The notes under the pieces: generated by a model
The model's database searches: none
Seen by the model: only the letters and a program-made list of their open reading frames with translations
What the model was told of the DNA's origin: nothing
In this document: positions 10,801 through 21,275 of the stretch, piece by piece
Layout: each line of letters starts with the position of its first letter
Numbering within the stretch: position 1 is the first letter of the stretch
Program-made: the position numbers and the translations under genes
Assembly: GCA_038049695.1 (NCBI GenBank)
Contig: CP142452.1
Coordinates: 50,364,501 to 50,428,500 of the forward strand
Length of the DNA: 64,000 bases
Source of the DNA: Cinnamomum chago
Taxonomy: Eukaryota; Streptophyta; Magnoliopsida; Laurales; Lauraceae
Direction: 5' to 3'

Positions 10801-12800
10801 CATAAAATTGCAAAGGTACCTACACACATGAAATAAGGAAAATACCTTTAGTAGCACCTGTTAACAAAAGAAATCGAAAATGAAATTCATAACATGTTAT
10901 CATGTGTGGAATAAGACTCTAAGGGTTCAAAGGCAATCCAAGGGTCAATTTGATCAAAACTAATACTTCCTATGAAGGTTTACACTCCCCCTCAATCCAT
11001 TCTCTCCTTTTGTCAAACTTTTGACAAAGATATAACTATTTAGGTCAAGAAGAAGATGGTTTTAACCAATTGAGGGTCAACTTCAAAAGAAGGATTAGAT
11101 TCATTTAACTATAAAGCACAATTTGATCAAATTACCAAAAGAGAGTAAGGTCAAGGCGAAAAGCGATCATAGATACCAATTGTAAAAGACAAAGGATACC
11201 AATTGAGATTCAAAGATAAGTCTATTAAAACAATCACTCTAAAATGGAGTTGTAAAGAATATAACTTATTAAGCTAAATCCAAATTAGAGCTATCCATGA
11301 TATATGGGGTTTATTAAACATAGCATCAATCAATTTAACTATGAAAATCATATGCTATGAAAGTTTTGAAATCATTTCATTCAATCAATAAATATGACTA
11401 TTAAGTGCAAGATGAGTGAAATGACATTCAAACATGAAGCCTACCTCAACAATTAACCAACCAATATTATGAACACATAAACATGGTGGTCATGAGATTT
11501 ACCTATTTGAGCAAAAGAGGTGGCAACATGAAAATTATGATGCTAATGGAATGTAAACATATTACTATCAAGTTCAATCCAATGTACACAAGGTCTATCA
11601 CATACACAAGATAAGACATCAATTGGATATGAAATCAATGGAAAATTATACCAAATGAAACCAATTGAATATGACAACATGATTAATAGCAAGGATGTGA
11701 CAAACAAAATTCCATCAAGCATCATAAATGGATATTCATCACTTTTAAAGATATAACTAAAGAGCATAGTGATGAACAAGGTAAATTGCAATGCAAAAGG
11801 ATATTACTTGGTAATGCATGCAATTTCCAAAGTGTCAAAATCATATGAATTCAACATCTAAGATATCCATCAAACATATAGAAATACAATGAATGGATTT
11901 CAAAGAGTTTCATATGATCAAGAACACTACTATGAAGTTGAAACATGTATAAGAATGACGTCTCTTAGAAAATATACATGAATCAACATCATAACCATCT
12001 AAAAAGAAATGACTAGAAGGCATAGAGGATGGATTTGAGTTCTAGTATGGTTTCTACAAATATAACTAATATCACAACCATACATGGAACCAATAGACAT
12101 TTGCATATAAAAAGAATGTAAACAAACAAGCAAATATGCAAACAATATTCATTTCCATTTCTAAGATGATGTAACCAAAAGAAAAAGGAAATGAGAATCA
12201 TGGAACATGCTTAGATGATTATAACTAATGATGTTTAAGAGCATTTCCAATCATACAATCTTCAAATCATTTCAATAAACAAAATCCAACAATAAGCATA
12301 AAAAGTATGAATTTGAAGAACAATTTTCAACATTGTATTTTAAAAGATATAACTTAGTTGAAACACATGCAAGTTGATTTTTCAAAATAATGGTTTTCCA
12401 TATTAAAGTATAACTTTAGAAAACTATGAAAAAACCAAATTTATTCAAATCATTTGTTCAAATAATCTAACTAAGACATCTACACAAATGATTTTGCAAC
12501 AACAATTGATCATGAATACTCTAGCTAAAAAGGCTTTTGAAATCACAATCAATTGATCATGTATAGAAATGCAATGCAAGACATATAACTAAATGAGCAA
12601 AGAGCAAATCTAACATGATGAAATTATAATCAAATGATTTTGAAAACCATGATATGTAACTTAGAATGGTGCATGAAAACAAAATCAATTGATCATAAAG
12701 AAACAATGCATTTTAAGAAATGTAACTAAGAAAGAACAAAATGCAAATGCAACATGACCAACAAAATGATTTAACTATAAAGAAAAGGTTAGTCAAGGAG
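10801..12800. other. AT-rich non-coding internal region of the Sirevirus-like element
   Basis: About 2 kb between the gag region and the purine-tract segment where pol would be expected. It is dominated by loosely repeated words such as ATATAACTAA, ATGATTTTG and CATGAAAT. I find no protease, integrase or reverse transcriptase motif on either strand. The short ORFs here look accidental. Confidence 0.6.
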
Positions 12801-12810
12801 GGTCAAGGCC

Positions 12811-14219
12811 TTAAGGTTTGTCTAAGTATCTAACTTTAGGAATCCACCTAAGGTCTTGGGCTTTGGAGACTATTTTGGAAATTCCACCAACTAAAGGAGA
12901 TAGAGATTGAATTCTTTTAGACTTAACATCAAATCTTTGAGGTTTGACTATTTTAGATTGATGATTAGTCTTAGAAAGTTGGTGAGTGTGTTTCATAGGG
13001 GATTGATTTATTTTCTTTTTATTCTTCTCATTTCTTTTAGCTTTTCCTCCCTCTTTTTGCCTTTTTAACTTTTCAACCTTTTTCAAGAGTTCTTTCATTT
13101 CTAAGGTTAAAGAAGGGAAAGTGAGAAGATTCTTTTTATAGATTTACTTTGATGTTTAGTCTTTTTAAAATCTATCTTGGATGACTCTTTGTGAATTGTT
13201 TTAACTTGTTTGAACTTCTTAGAGTCTTCCTTGTTATTCAAAGTCTTACCCTTCATAAAATTAGATTTAACTTTCTTAGGTTCAAAGATGGGTTTAGACA
13301 TATGATTTTTCCTTAATTTGCACTCAAATTTGAAATGTCCTTCTTTACCACAATAATGACATTTAGTTTTGGACATTTGAGAGAGAGTGCTAGAGAATGA
13401 GGACTCACCTTTCACAAAAGTGTTGGTGAATTTAGGGTCATGTGAAGTATGCTTATTAAAACCAAGACCCGTCCTATCTCCATGAGGTTTACCCAATTTG
13501 AATAATTTTTCAAGTCTCTCTTCACTTTGGGTAAACTTGCACTCATACTTTTGTTTATACCCTTCAAGTTGAGTGACTTTGGTTAGAAGGATTGAATTTT
13601 CATTTTTGACTTTTGAAAGTTCATTTTCAATTTCCTTATATTTGCTTTGCTCTTCATTGTCAAGTTTTAGTTCAAGTTTAAGTTCATTAACAACATTAGA
13701 TCCAAGTTCTAAGGATTTTAACTTACTGTGAACATTTGACATGTTTTCCATAGAAATTGTCAACTTGGATTCTAAATTGATAAAGTCTTTGTCTTGCCTT
13801 TTTAATTGATCTCTTAGGTTTAAATTTCCCTTTTTAAGATCATCATTACTTATCTTAATCTCATTTTGTTCATCTTTGATATTGGATAAGTTATTTAAAG
13901 AGATCATAAACTTAGAGTCTAAACATTTTATAACTTCTTCTTTTTCTCTAAGTTCATCTTTTGAAGAGACTAGCTCTTTGTTTAGTCTTTTAGATTCTTC
14001 TCTTAATTTTTTGTTTTTCTTTTCAAGCTTTAAGGATAATTCATATAATTCCTCAAAGGCTTGTTGAAGATCTTCTCCATTTTCATTATAATCTTCTTCT
14101 TTTATGTCACATTGAGATTCATTAGATTGAGAGTTTGAATCTCCAATAGAGGGAAGAATGAGGGGGCTAGAAGAATCTACAAAGTCTAGCATAGTGGAAT
14201 CCATTCTAATGATTTTCAT
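12811..14219 (-). pseudogene. Sirevirus-like gag region (coiled coil plus CCHC zinc knuckle; fossil)
   Basis: The minus-strand product starts MKIIRMDSTMLDFVDS and continues as a long Glu/Lys/Leu-rich coiled coil. It then has one zinc knuckle, CHYCGKEGHFKFEC (CX2CX4HX4C), and a basic tail. A second minus-strand segment near 12811-13098 (ending near IPKVRYLDKP) resembles the Lys-rich region that precedes protease in Sirevirus polyproteins. In the family, Gag binds and packages the element RNA in the cytoplasm. The region begins about 90 bp inside the primer binding site, where gag is expected. It is incomplete as a polyprotein. Confidence 0.8.
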
Positions 14220-14306
14220 GTAAGCACAACTCTAGGGTTTTGACTCTAGGTTTTTACACCTAATCAAGAGTTCCAAACACACTTGATCCTAAAAGATAGA
14301 GCACTT

Positions 14307-14319
14307 GGCTCTGATACCA
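14307..14319 (-). promoter_or_regulatory. Primer binding site of the Sirevirus-like element
   Basis: GGCTCTGATACCA reads TGGTATCAGAGCC on the minus strand, complementary to initiator Met-tRNA. It sits two bases from the LTR edge (TGAAAGTCC at 14322) and fixes the element on the minus strand. Confidence 0.9.
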
Positions 14320-14321
14320 AT

Positions 14322-15876
14322 TGAAAGTCCTGGGATCCTAACCCTAGAGAGGGGGGGGGGGGGTTGAATAGGGTGTGCTACAAAAATGACTAATTAAGAC
14401 AAAATTTAACTTCTTAAAAATAAACTAGTCATAAGTGATGATAAACAAACAATATGCGGAAGCTAAAACAATCACCACAACACATTCACCACCACACAAT
14501 GTTTTATAGTGGTTCGGCCTCAATGCCTACATCCACTACCGGCTTGTGATCTAATCACCCCACCGGATTTCCACTATTTATGCTTTTCAATAGGCTAAGC
14601 AATAAACCTTACAATGTTGTTTCTCTAGGCTCAACAACAACCTTTACAAGATGCTTTTCTAGGCAAAGTAATAACCTTTACACAATGCTTTTCTTAGGCT
14701 AAGCAATAACCTTTACAAATAAGGATTTCTCTAAGAAGGTGTCTTCACAAAAGAACACTCTAAGAGATACAATTTAAAGTTCAATTGAATTGCCTCTAAA
14801 TAGGCTTATATGAAAGTGAAATTCAAATTACAAACATACACTAGAATAAGCTAAAGTGTGTGCACAAGTGTATGAATGTTTTACTTCAATCAATTTCAAC
14901 AATGAAGCTCTTAAATGAACGTATCATGCATTTTAAAATCAAAGCTTAGAAAAATGTTGATTGAAGGTAAATGCTAATCACATGAAAGATTCACACAACT
15001 TAAGGAAATGAGCTAAAACAAGTTGTATGAATATTAAAGTCTAAGAACACATGTGATTTTGACATGAGTGATTGCAAACCATTCTAATATTCCAAAGATA
15101 ATAATGAGTTTGCAAAACAACTCTTTAAAAGCTAGAAATCATGCATAAATGAAAATACAAAGATTTAAACATGCATTGATTCTACTTTGAATGAAAATCA
15201 AAATAACTAGTAAGATGTACCTTTTAAAAACTCAAGCATTTGATTTCCAAAAAGCTCTCTAGCCTTTACAACTTCATCCCCTTTCTTTGGCTCCAAAATG
15301 GTCTCAAAAGTTCATCAATCAAGCCTCTAGAAAGATGGGAAAAGAATGGACTTTAAACCAAAAAACAGTCCAACGGCTAGTCCCCGGTCGACCTGGAAAC
15401 AGGGCCCGATCGACCGGGTACACACAACGGCTATATTTCTGACCGTTGGTGCTTCAGGAACCCTGTCGGCCTGCAGTGTGGCCGGTCGAAAGTTGAGACC
15501 CTGGGACCAAAATTCCCATAATTGCATATTTTCAAAGTATTTCTTTGTGGGGATTTTTGGGCCACTAAACCAAGCTTGGAAACATGTTTTAAATCAAACT
15601 AAGTGGTTTAAAAACAAGAAACATAAAAAGCCTAAAATGATTCAAAGCTTTTAAAACCAAAGGCTTGCTTGATTTCTAAAACTTTCTTTTCTAAAACAAA
15701 TGCATCCAAGTTTTAAAAAGAAATCATGCATAAATCAATACATTTACAAATCTTAAAAGCAATGCATGTATAAAACAAGATTTCAAGTTTTTATAAATCA
15801 ATGCATAAGTGTGTAAATCAAATGATGCTAATATGATAATGCATCCATCAAATTGCAATATACAAAATTCCTAACA
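14322..15876 (-). repeat. 5' LTR of the Sirevirus-like element (1555 bp)
   Basis: Bounded by TGAAAGTCC and CCTAACA. On the plus strand it begins with the G-run phrase GGATCCTAACCCTAGAG and then the CCACTACCGGCTTGTG block. It contains GGTCGACC-type sites at 15384-15490, including variants GATCGACC and GGTCGAAA. The same family occurs as solo copies at 29518-31719 and 42515-44388 and as a fragment at 1-269. Confidence 0.9.
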
Positions 15877-16585
15877 CGATCTTCCTCATCGAGTAAATAC
15901 TCCTGGCTGGATATAAAGCAACGAAGATCGGCCCCCAAAAAAATCTATCATCTAGGGTTTTCTCTCGAGCTCTTCGTCTTTTGTTTCAGGTATGCTTTCT
16001 ATGCTACTCGATCGCATCTCATTGCTCATCCTTTCAACGATAGATTCCGGTTTTCGTTCTTTCTCTTATTTCTATTGCTGTGGATCGATTTCCCACATTG
16101 TTTGATTCGTATGCCTAGGGTATTTTTTGTAAATCTCGTTGAAAAGTTCTGTCAAGATTTGTCAATCTTCGAGCTATATGTGTAATGAAATTAGCTTTTC
16201 CTATTACATTGTAAAGACCAAAGTGAATGTGAGCACATTGGTGAGTGCGCACCTTTTTATATGTGTTCATCAATTTTCTGGCATTTACAGGGAAGGAGGA
16301 AATGTTACCGATTCCTGAAGGTATTTGATTTGAAGGTATTCAATCAAATGATGCTTTATTACAAAAGGATATGGGCAATTCCATTCAGACCGCTCTCTCA
16401 AAGGTACGAACCCATTTTGTATCTTCTGATCACTTGTGATATGTTTTTTTTTTGTTTCCTCGTTGATTTTGCATTTGATTGTTAAAGTCTTGAGCCCAGA
16501 TAATCTGAATAGATAACTGAGCAATAAAAATTGTCCTGACCTATTCTTGTTATTTCCAACTCAAAACATATAATCTTTGAGATCT
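15877..16585 (+). other. Exon-like scraps of an unrecognised plus-strand gene
   Basis: The start looks like a 5' leader: CTAGGGTTTTCTCTCGAGC, then TTTGTTTCAG next to GTATGC, a splice-like junction at about 15989. A second exon-like stretch lies at about 16290-16400: an acceptor-like TTTACAG, a short ORF containing NDALLQKDMGNS and a donor-like AAAGGTACGA. I do not recognise the protein. It could be a remnant of a host gene or DNA captured by a transposon. Confidence 0.3.
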
Positions 16586-17084
16586 TCAGTGGCCAGATAT
16601 ATATCGGGTCATCTCATCCATGTTCCATAGATTCTCTTCCATGCCATCAACCCAATTAATCTCAGACATTGTGGTTGGATTCAACGATTGTAAGTCATAG
16701 CTGTTATCAACACAGAAGCCCCTTAGAAAGGGGTCATAGTCAATGTTCCCAAAGGATTGAGGACTACTTGGAAATCTTGAGATTTCAGTGAGTTGGGTGA
16801 TGTTCATGGAATCTAAGGAGATGCTAGAGATGCAATCCTCTGTGATGGACTTGTCTAAATAACCAAACTTGGTGAATGTGTTCTGTTCAATTGTGCTGAG
16901 GGGGTCATTGTTGAGCAAAATTTGAGTTGGGTTTTGAGAGGGGATAGGTGAAGAAGACGAGTCTTGGAACCTAGTGCTATTCACATCGATCTTGAGTTGT
17001 CGCGCTTGTTTCTGTACCCTTGTCCGCCAGTAGTTCTTTATTTCATTATCTGTTCTTTGTCCTTAAGTTGCATGTGGATCAGAC
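16586..17084 (-). pseudogene. R2R3-MYB transcription factor, 3' exon fragment (subgroup 20-like)
   Basis: The minus strand encodes the end of the third DNA-recognition helix and the C-terminal region of an R2R3-[23 protein letters not shown] followed by LKIDVNSTRFQ and a Ser/Asn/Thr-rich tail ending ENLWNMDEMTRYISGH. The RVQKQARQL signature resembles the MYB2/62/78/108/112/116 group of nuclear transcription factors. A splice acceptor (TACAG) may lie at about 17083. Between it and RTDNEI, the expected WSLIA..LPG segment is recognisable only as SLIHMQL with a two-base frame offset, so the gene looks decayed. The R2 repeat and earlier exons are not found. A solo LTR lies directly upstream (17101-19863). 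It may be an old host gene or transposon-captured DNA. Confidence 0.7.
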
Positions 17085-17100
17085 TGTACATAGCAGTGCA

Positions 17101-19863
17101 TGTCACGCCCCCAGAAGTGAAACCAGAGTTATGCGTGAGATTAGGGCCAATTTAAAACTTTTTCCAATGATAATTACATATCACCTGCCCTAATTGTGTC
17201 CCATCTGGATCGAAGACCGCTGTGAGGTATAAACATTCTCCTCGAATAAATCAAACAACAGCGGAAGCTTCATATAACAAAAGGTATCTCATAGATGTAT
17301 AGTTTAAAAGCCATATACTAGTATCAAAGTTAAGATTGAAGTTTAAGACTATTACAAAATATTAATTACAAGTAAAAGGCCAAACTACAACTAGATCTAA
17401 ACAAAAGTATAAGAAAACCAAAAGGTGAAGCTAAAAGAATTTATCGTGAAGCTCTCGCGTACGGGGTCGTCACGGCTATACAATGCCGTCCGTACTATAC
17501 TCTAGGAAGTCATCAGGCTGATCTGCCTGAACCTCCTCCGTCGTCTCCTCTGCCGCGGGGTAGAAGTACTCGGTACCTATGCACCAAGAGTAGCATCATC
17601 AACACAACGGATGGCAAAGCAATAAGTATATAAATCACATAGATATGCAGTACTAAAGAGAATGAACGAGAAACATGATTATAAGATATGCATAGCACTC
17701 CGATCGTAAGAGATGCATTGCATTCGAATCATAAACGAACTATCAAAGTAGGCGATCCACATAAGCTAAACTATATCATCAATTGGGATAAATCCCAATA
17801 TCCAATATCCAGACAACTCGTAGCTCAAATGCTCCGGCTCCGAGAGCTCTGGCACTATCTTGCTTCGAGGACGAACTAAACAAAACAGAACAAAACAGAA
17901 CAGAACAGAACATCTCGAGGAATATATAAATAACTCTCAGCTCAAGTAGCTCGGGCTCCATGAGCTCTGGCTCTATCTTGCATCGAGGTGGTATCGTGTT
18001 CTCCCACGGTCGGTGCCCCAACTGTGTTGAACGTTAACAGCTGAGTGGTGCCTGACACAAAGAATCCTAAACAAAGGTGAAGGGCTAGGTTTCTTGCGCG
18101 AACAAGATTCAATACTAATAGAGAACTACTTATTCCAAAACAAATCAATTTCCAAACCAATACCAATAGTAGTCCTCTCAAAGCTCAACAATCAAAGCTC
18201 CCTAGCCTCAACACTTCAAACCAATAACGAAACGAACGAAACAATACAAGGGGACCCTAAGTCCAACCTCTAAGTTCTCAAAGCAATCCTCTAATAAAAC
18301 AAAGCAAATAGAACTAAAGAACATGCTCATCACATGTAGAAGATAGTACTTAAGGGTACTATTTGAATTCAAAGCGAATAAACAATCCAATCCTAAGTAA
18401 AGTGTAAACCCTGAAGCATCGCACAACCCAGTCAATCAACGAAGGGTTAGGGTTCGCGATACTCGTACGAATAATCCTCGTGCATAGCTTTAAAGAAGAG
18501 TATCCCGACATCCCATACCTTTCGAGATTGAATTCAATTGATTCTCGATACATCCGAATTCACCGTGAGAAATGTCGGCTCAAAACACTCTCACACTAAG
18601 TCAAATGAGTCCTAAAAAGGGGTATCCAAAGTCCACCAAGGTCCAACATAAAACAGGGTAGAAATCCCTTAAAAAGGAAAAGTTGGAAAAATTCCAGTAG
18701 GCTCGGGCGAGTCCCGGGCGAGTGGCCCCCTGTGGTCTCGGTCGACCGACCCACAGGGTCTCGGTCGACCGAGACACCTGCGGAAACTGGGCAGTAGCCC
18801 TGTTCTGGGCTGAAATGGGACTTTTCCCATTTTCTGTTTGGGAAACCTGATGAACACAATATAGGTATAAAAACTAACTTAATAACAACTCCTAAAACCT
18901 ACTAATCAAGCCATAAAGATCTACATCCATTTCATTACAACTATGAGTCCATTTATCATGTTTTCAATCAAATAAAGTATCAATTGAGCCAAAGTAACTA
19001 AAACATGATTTTTATCAACCAAATCAAGGTAGACAAGCATATTAAGCATTAATATAATTATTGACTTGCCTTAGTGATGTGATGACTCAAATCTAAGGAG
19101 AAAGAGAAGAAGATAGACACTTTGGATGCTCCAAATGAGGTGAAACACTTCCAAATCCCAAATGGCTCCTACACATGCATGCCAAGGCCAAGGTAAGCCT
19201 ATCTAATCCATTTCTAACCAAAGAAGAAGATGAAGAGATGGTTTCTAAGCTTGGAGAGCTTACCTCTAAGTGGGTTGTGGGTGAACCAAGGAGAAAAGTG
19301 TATGGCTAGACTCTTGGAAGCTTGGAGAAGAAGATGGGTTGCTTTGTTTCCGTTGCCGGAGCTCCGGTGGTCGTCAACGGAGAAGAAGAAATGAGAGGAA
19401 GAGAGGCCGGCTGCTGTGCTGGGATGTTGAGTTGAGTGAGTGAATGGAATGAATGAAATGAGGTGGGTTGGTGACCTAATTAAATGATGGGTTTTGGGCT
19501 TGGGCTTGAGCTATGGGCTTGGGGCTATGGGTCAAGGTTCGGGTCGGTCCACGCATACAATTAATGGATTTCGGACCTCTTCGATGCGTCCAATCGAAAC
19601 GCGACCGAAGGCTAAAGTTCATGAAACGATGAAACCTACCCAATGCACCCAAACTCACCAAAACTCATAATCTCTTAAATTCCCTAAAAACCCTACCCAC
19701 TAATAAAACGACTCTCTATGCTACCCAAACGCGCTCCGAATCGTGCTAAACTTCGCACGCGCGATTCGTCGATAAACCCAACTATTTAGACTCTAAGCTA
19801 GCTTACTAACTAATCAAGCAATTAATTATAATTAGTAGGCCATTAGGGGGTCGGGGTGTTACA
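17101..19863 (-). mobile_element. Solo Ty3-type LTR (copy D, 2763 bp)
   Basis: On the plus strand it starts TGTCACGCCCCC and ends GGGGTGTTACA, with 5 bp TSD GTGCA at 17096-17100 and 19864-19868. Reversed, the ends read TGTAACACCCCGACCCCC...GGGGGCGTGACA, the same terminal style as copies A, B and C, so it is a related but distinct family on the minus strand. It carries two TCGGTCGACCGA palindromes. No internal domain is present, so it is the product of LTR-LTR recombination. It interrupts the DNA upstream of the MYB fragment. Confidence 0.9.
18738..18772. repeat. Pair of TCGGTCGACCGA palindromes in LTR copy D
   Basis: Perfect 12 bp palindromes at 18738-18749 and 18761-18772. The first is framed by the inverted words CCTGTGG/CCACAGG. 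They lie at the position, relative to the nearby conserved phrase GAGTCC...AAGTCCACC, where copies A and C carry GATCGATC. Confidence 0.85.
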
Positions 19864-19868
19864 GTGCA

Positions 19869-21275
19869 GTTGGGGTGGTGGTTGGGCAATTTACACTTTT
19901 AATAAGCCAGTACATGAGGCCTTTTCCTCTTTCTCAGAGCATGGATGGATACTCAGAAAGAGAGAGGAAATGATCCTTTGCATCCAGCTATACGTTAGAT
20001 TACATAGTATATATCCTTGGATATTTACCCATGGGGTGGGGACCACTTCTCATGAGTACAACCGTTGGATGGGGCACCTTGCCAAATGTGATTTTGGATT
20101 TTACTACCCCTTACACCTTTCCTTATCACCCATCCACTGTTTTTGAGCAGTAGACCCATCAATGCTGTATTTGAATTTTGGACTGTGAGGAGTTGCAATG
20201 TCCTCAGGCCTTCTGTTTCCACATGATGGGAATGCGGTTATGCAATCGAGACTGTATATGTGGTGGGAGCCACATGGATGGATTTCTTGTTAAAGAGCCA
20301 GATTAAAATGCATCCAAGGTTTGGTCTTTTGTTTTGACTCTACCAACAATTGAGCATGTTTTCTTTCTTAACCATCTATTTTGAAAGATATTGATTGAAC
20401 AACTATGAATGATCCAAGTGAAGGAATTTTCTATGATGGCTTTCTAGAGTAGGACATGAGATCAATGGTCTAGATCACCCATCTCTGGATACTGCTTCTT
20501 TTGCAGACTCTAGGCCCACAGTATACCTTCACAAAATAAGAGAAAGGATATGAATGTATAAAGTAATAACTTTAAATATCATTTCTCATTAAATGATCAC
20601 CAACCCCAACCCGAACCAGATTTAGGTTTGTAACAGTTAGAATGTGAGAATCTGGAAAGTATTTATTTGTTTTCATTGATAAGTACTCATGTGATTTGTT
20701 TGAACTTTGACATCAAACAGTTTAATAAATTTTGGATAGAAAATGCAACCATGCAAAAAGCTATGTCCATAATCGATGGTCCATTGAAACATTATTTCCA
20801 CCATCTTTGTCTTCTATTTTGTAAATTCTTTGCACCTAAAGAAAGTTAGAATCAGATTTTTTTTAAAAAGAACTAAAAGGTTCTTATGATTTTTTTTCCT
20901 GAGTTCCGATGTTTTTTCTTGGGTGAATGTTGGCATGAAAATGCAGTAAAAATATATTGAGGGTGTTAGTAAAGAAAAACGTAATGAAATTATAAATAAA
21001 CGATTTAATGTTACTTAAAACAATTGATTCCATATGTTGTTATTATAAATTAACTTGTCTTTGAATCCATTTTCATATCTTCTATTCCCACACTAAATCA
21101 AGGGACTAGCTAAAAAAGATAAAAATAAAGTTTTTCATGGGTCATGCAAAACTATTTTCTTGAGATGAAGATTTTACCACCTCTCGCCTTTGTGTTATTG
21201 GAATTTGTTTTAAATTTACATACCTTTTTAACAAAAAAAACAAAAGAGAAATCTACCTTTTCTTTTGCTCCAAGT
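19869..21275. other. Unassigned DNA between two solo LTRs
   Basis: About 1.4 kb of AT-rich sequence, with no ORF above 100 aa, no recognised domain and no MYB R2 exon on either strand. It ends with the TSD CAAGT (21271-21275) of the next LTR. Confidence 0.5.

Larger units (their letters stand above)
9527..15876 (-). mobile_element. Sirevirus-like Ty1/copia element with gag but no visible pol
   Basis: Minus-strand element. Its 5' LTR (14322-15876) is followed by a primer binding site, a gag region (12811-14219), about 2 kb of AT-rich non-coding DNA, a purine-tract-rich segment and a partial 3' LTR (9527-10140). No protease, integrase or reverse transcriptase is visible, so it is broken or non-autonomous (compare gag-only 'TR-GAG' elements). 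The LTR portions that can be compared look a few per cent diverged, suggesting an age on the order of a million years. No TSD can be scored because the left end is incomplete. Confidence 0.8.

Noticed and set aside
16586-16984. Intact small MYB-related gene of 132 codons
   Set aside because: The frame continues upstream into the R3 recognition helix and there is no R2; the ATG is internal, so it is a 3' exon fragment.
20667-20849. 60-codon plus-strand ORF as a gene
   Set aside because: AT-rich, no homology signal recognised, length expected by chance.
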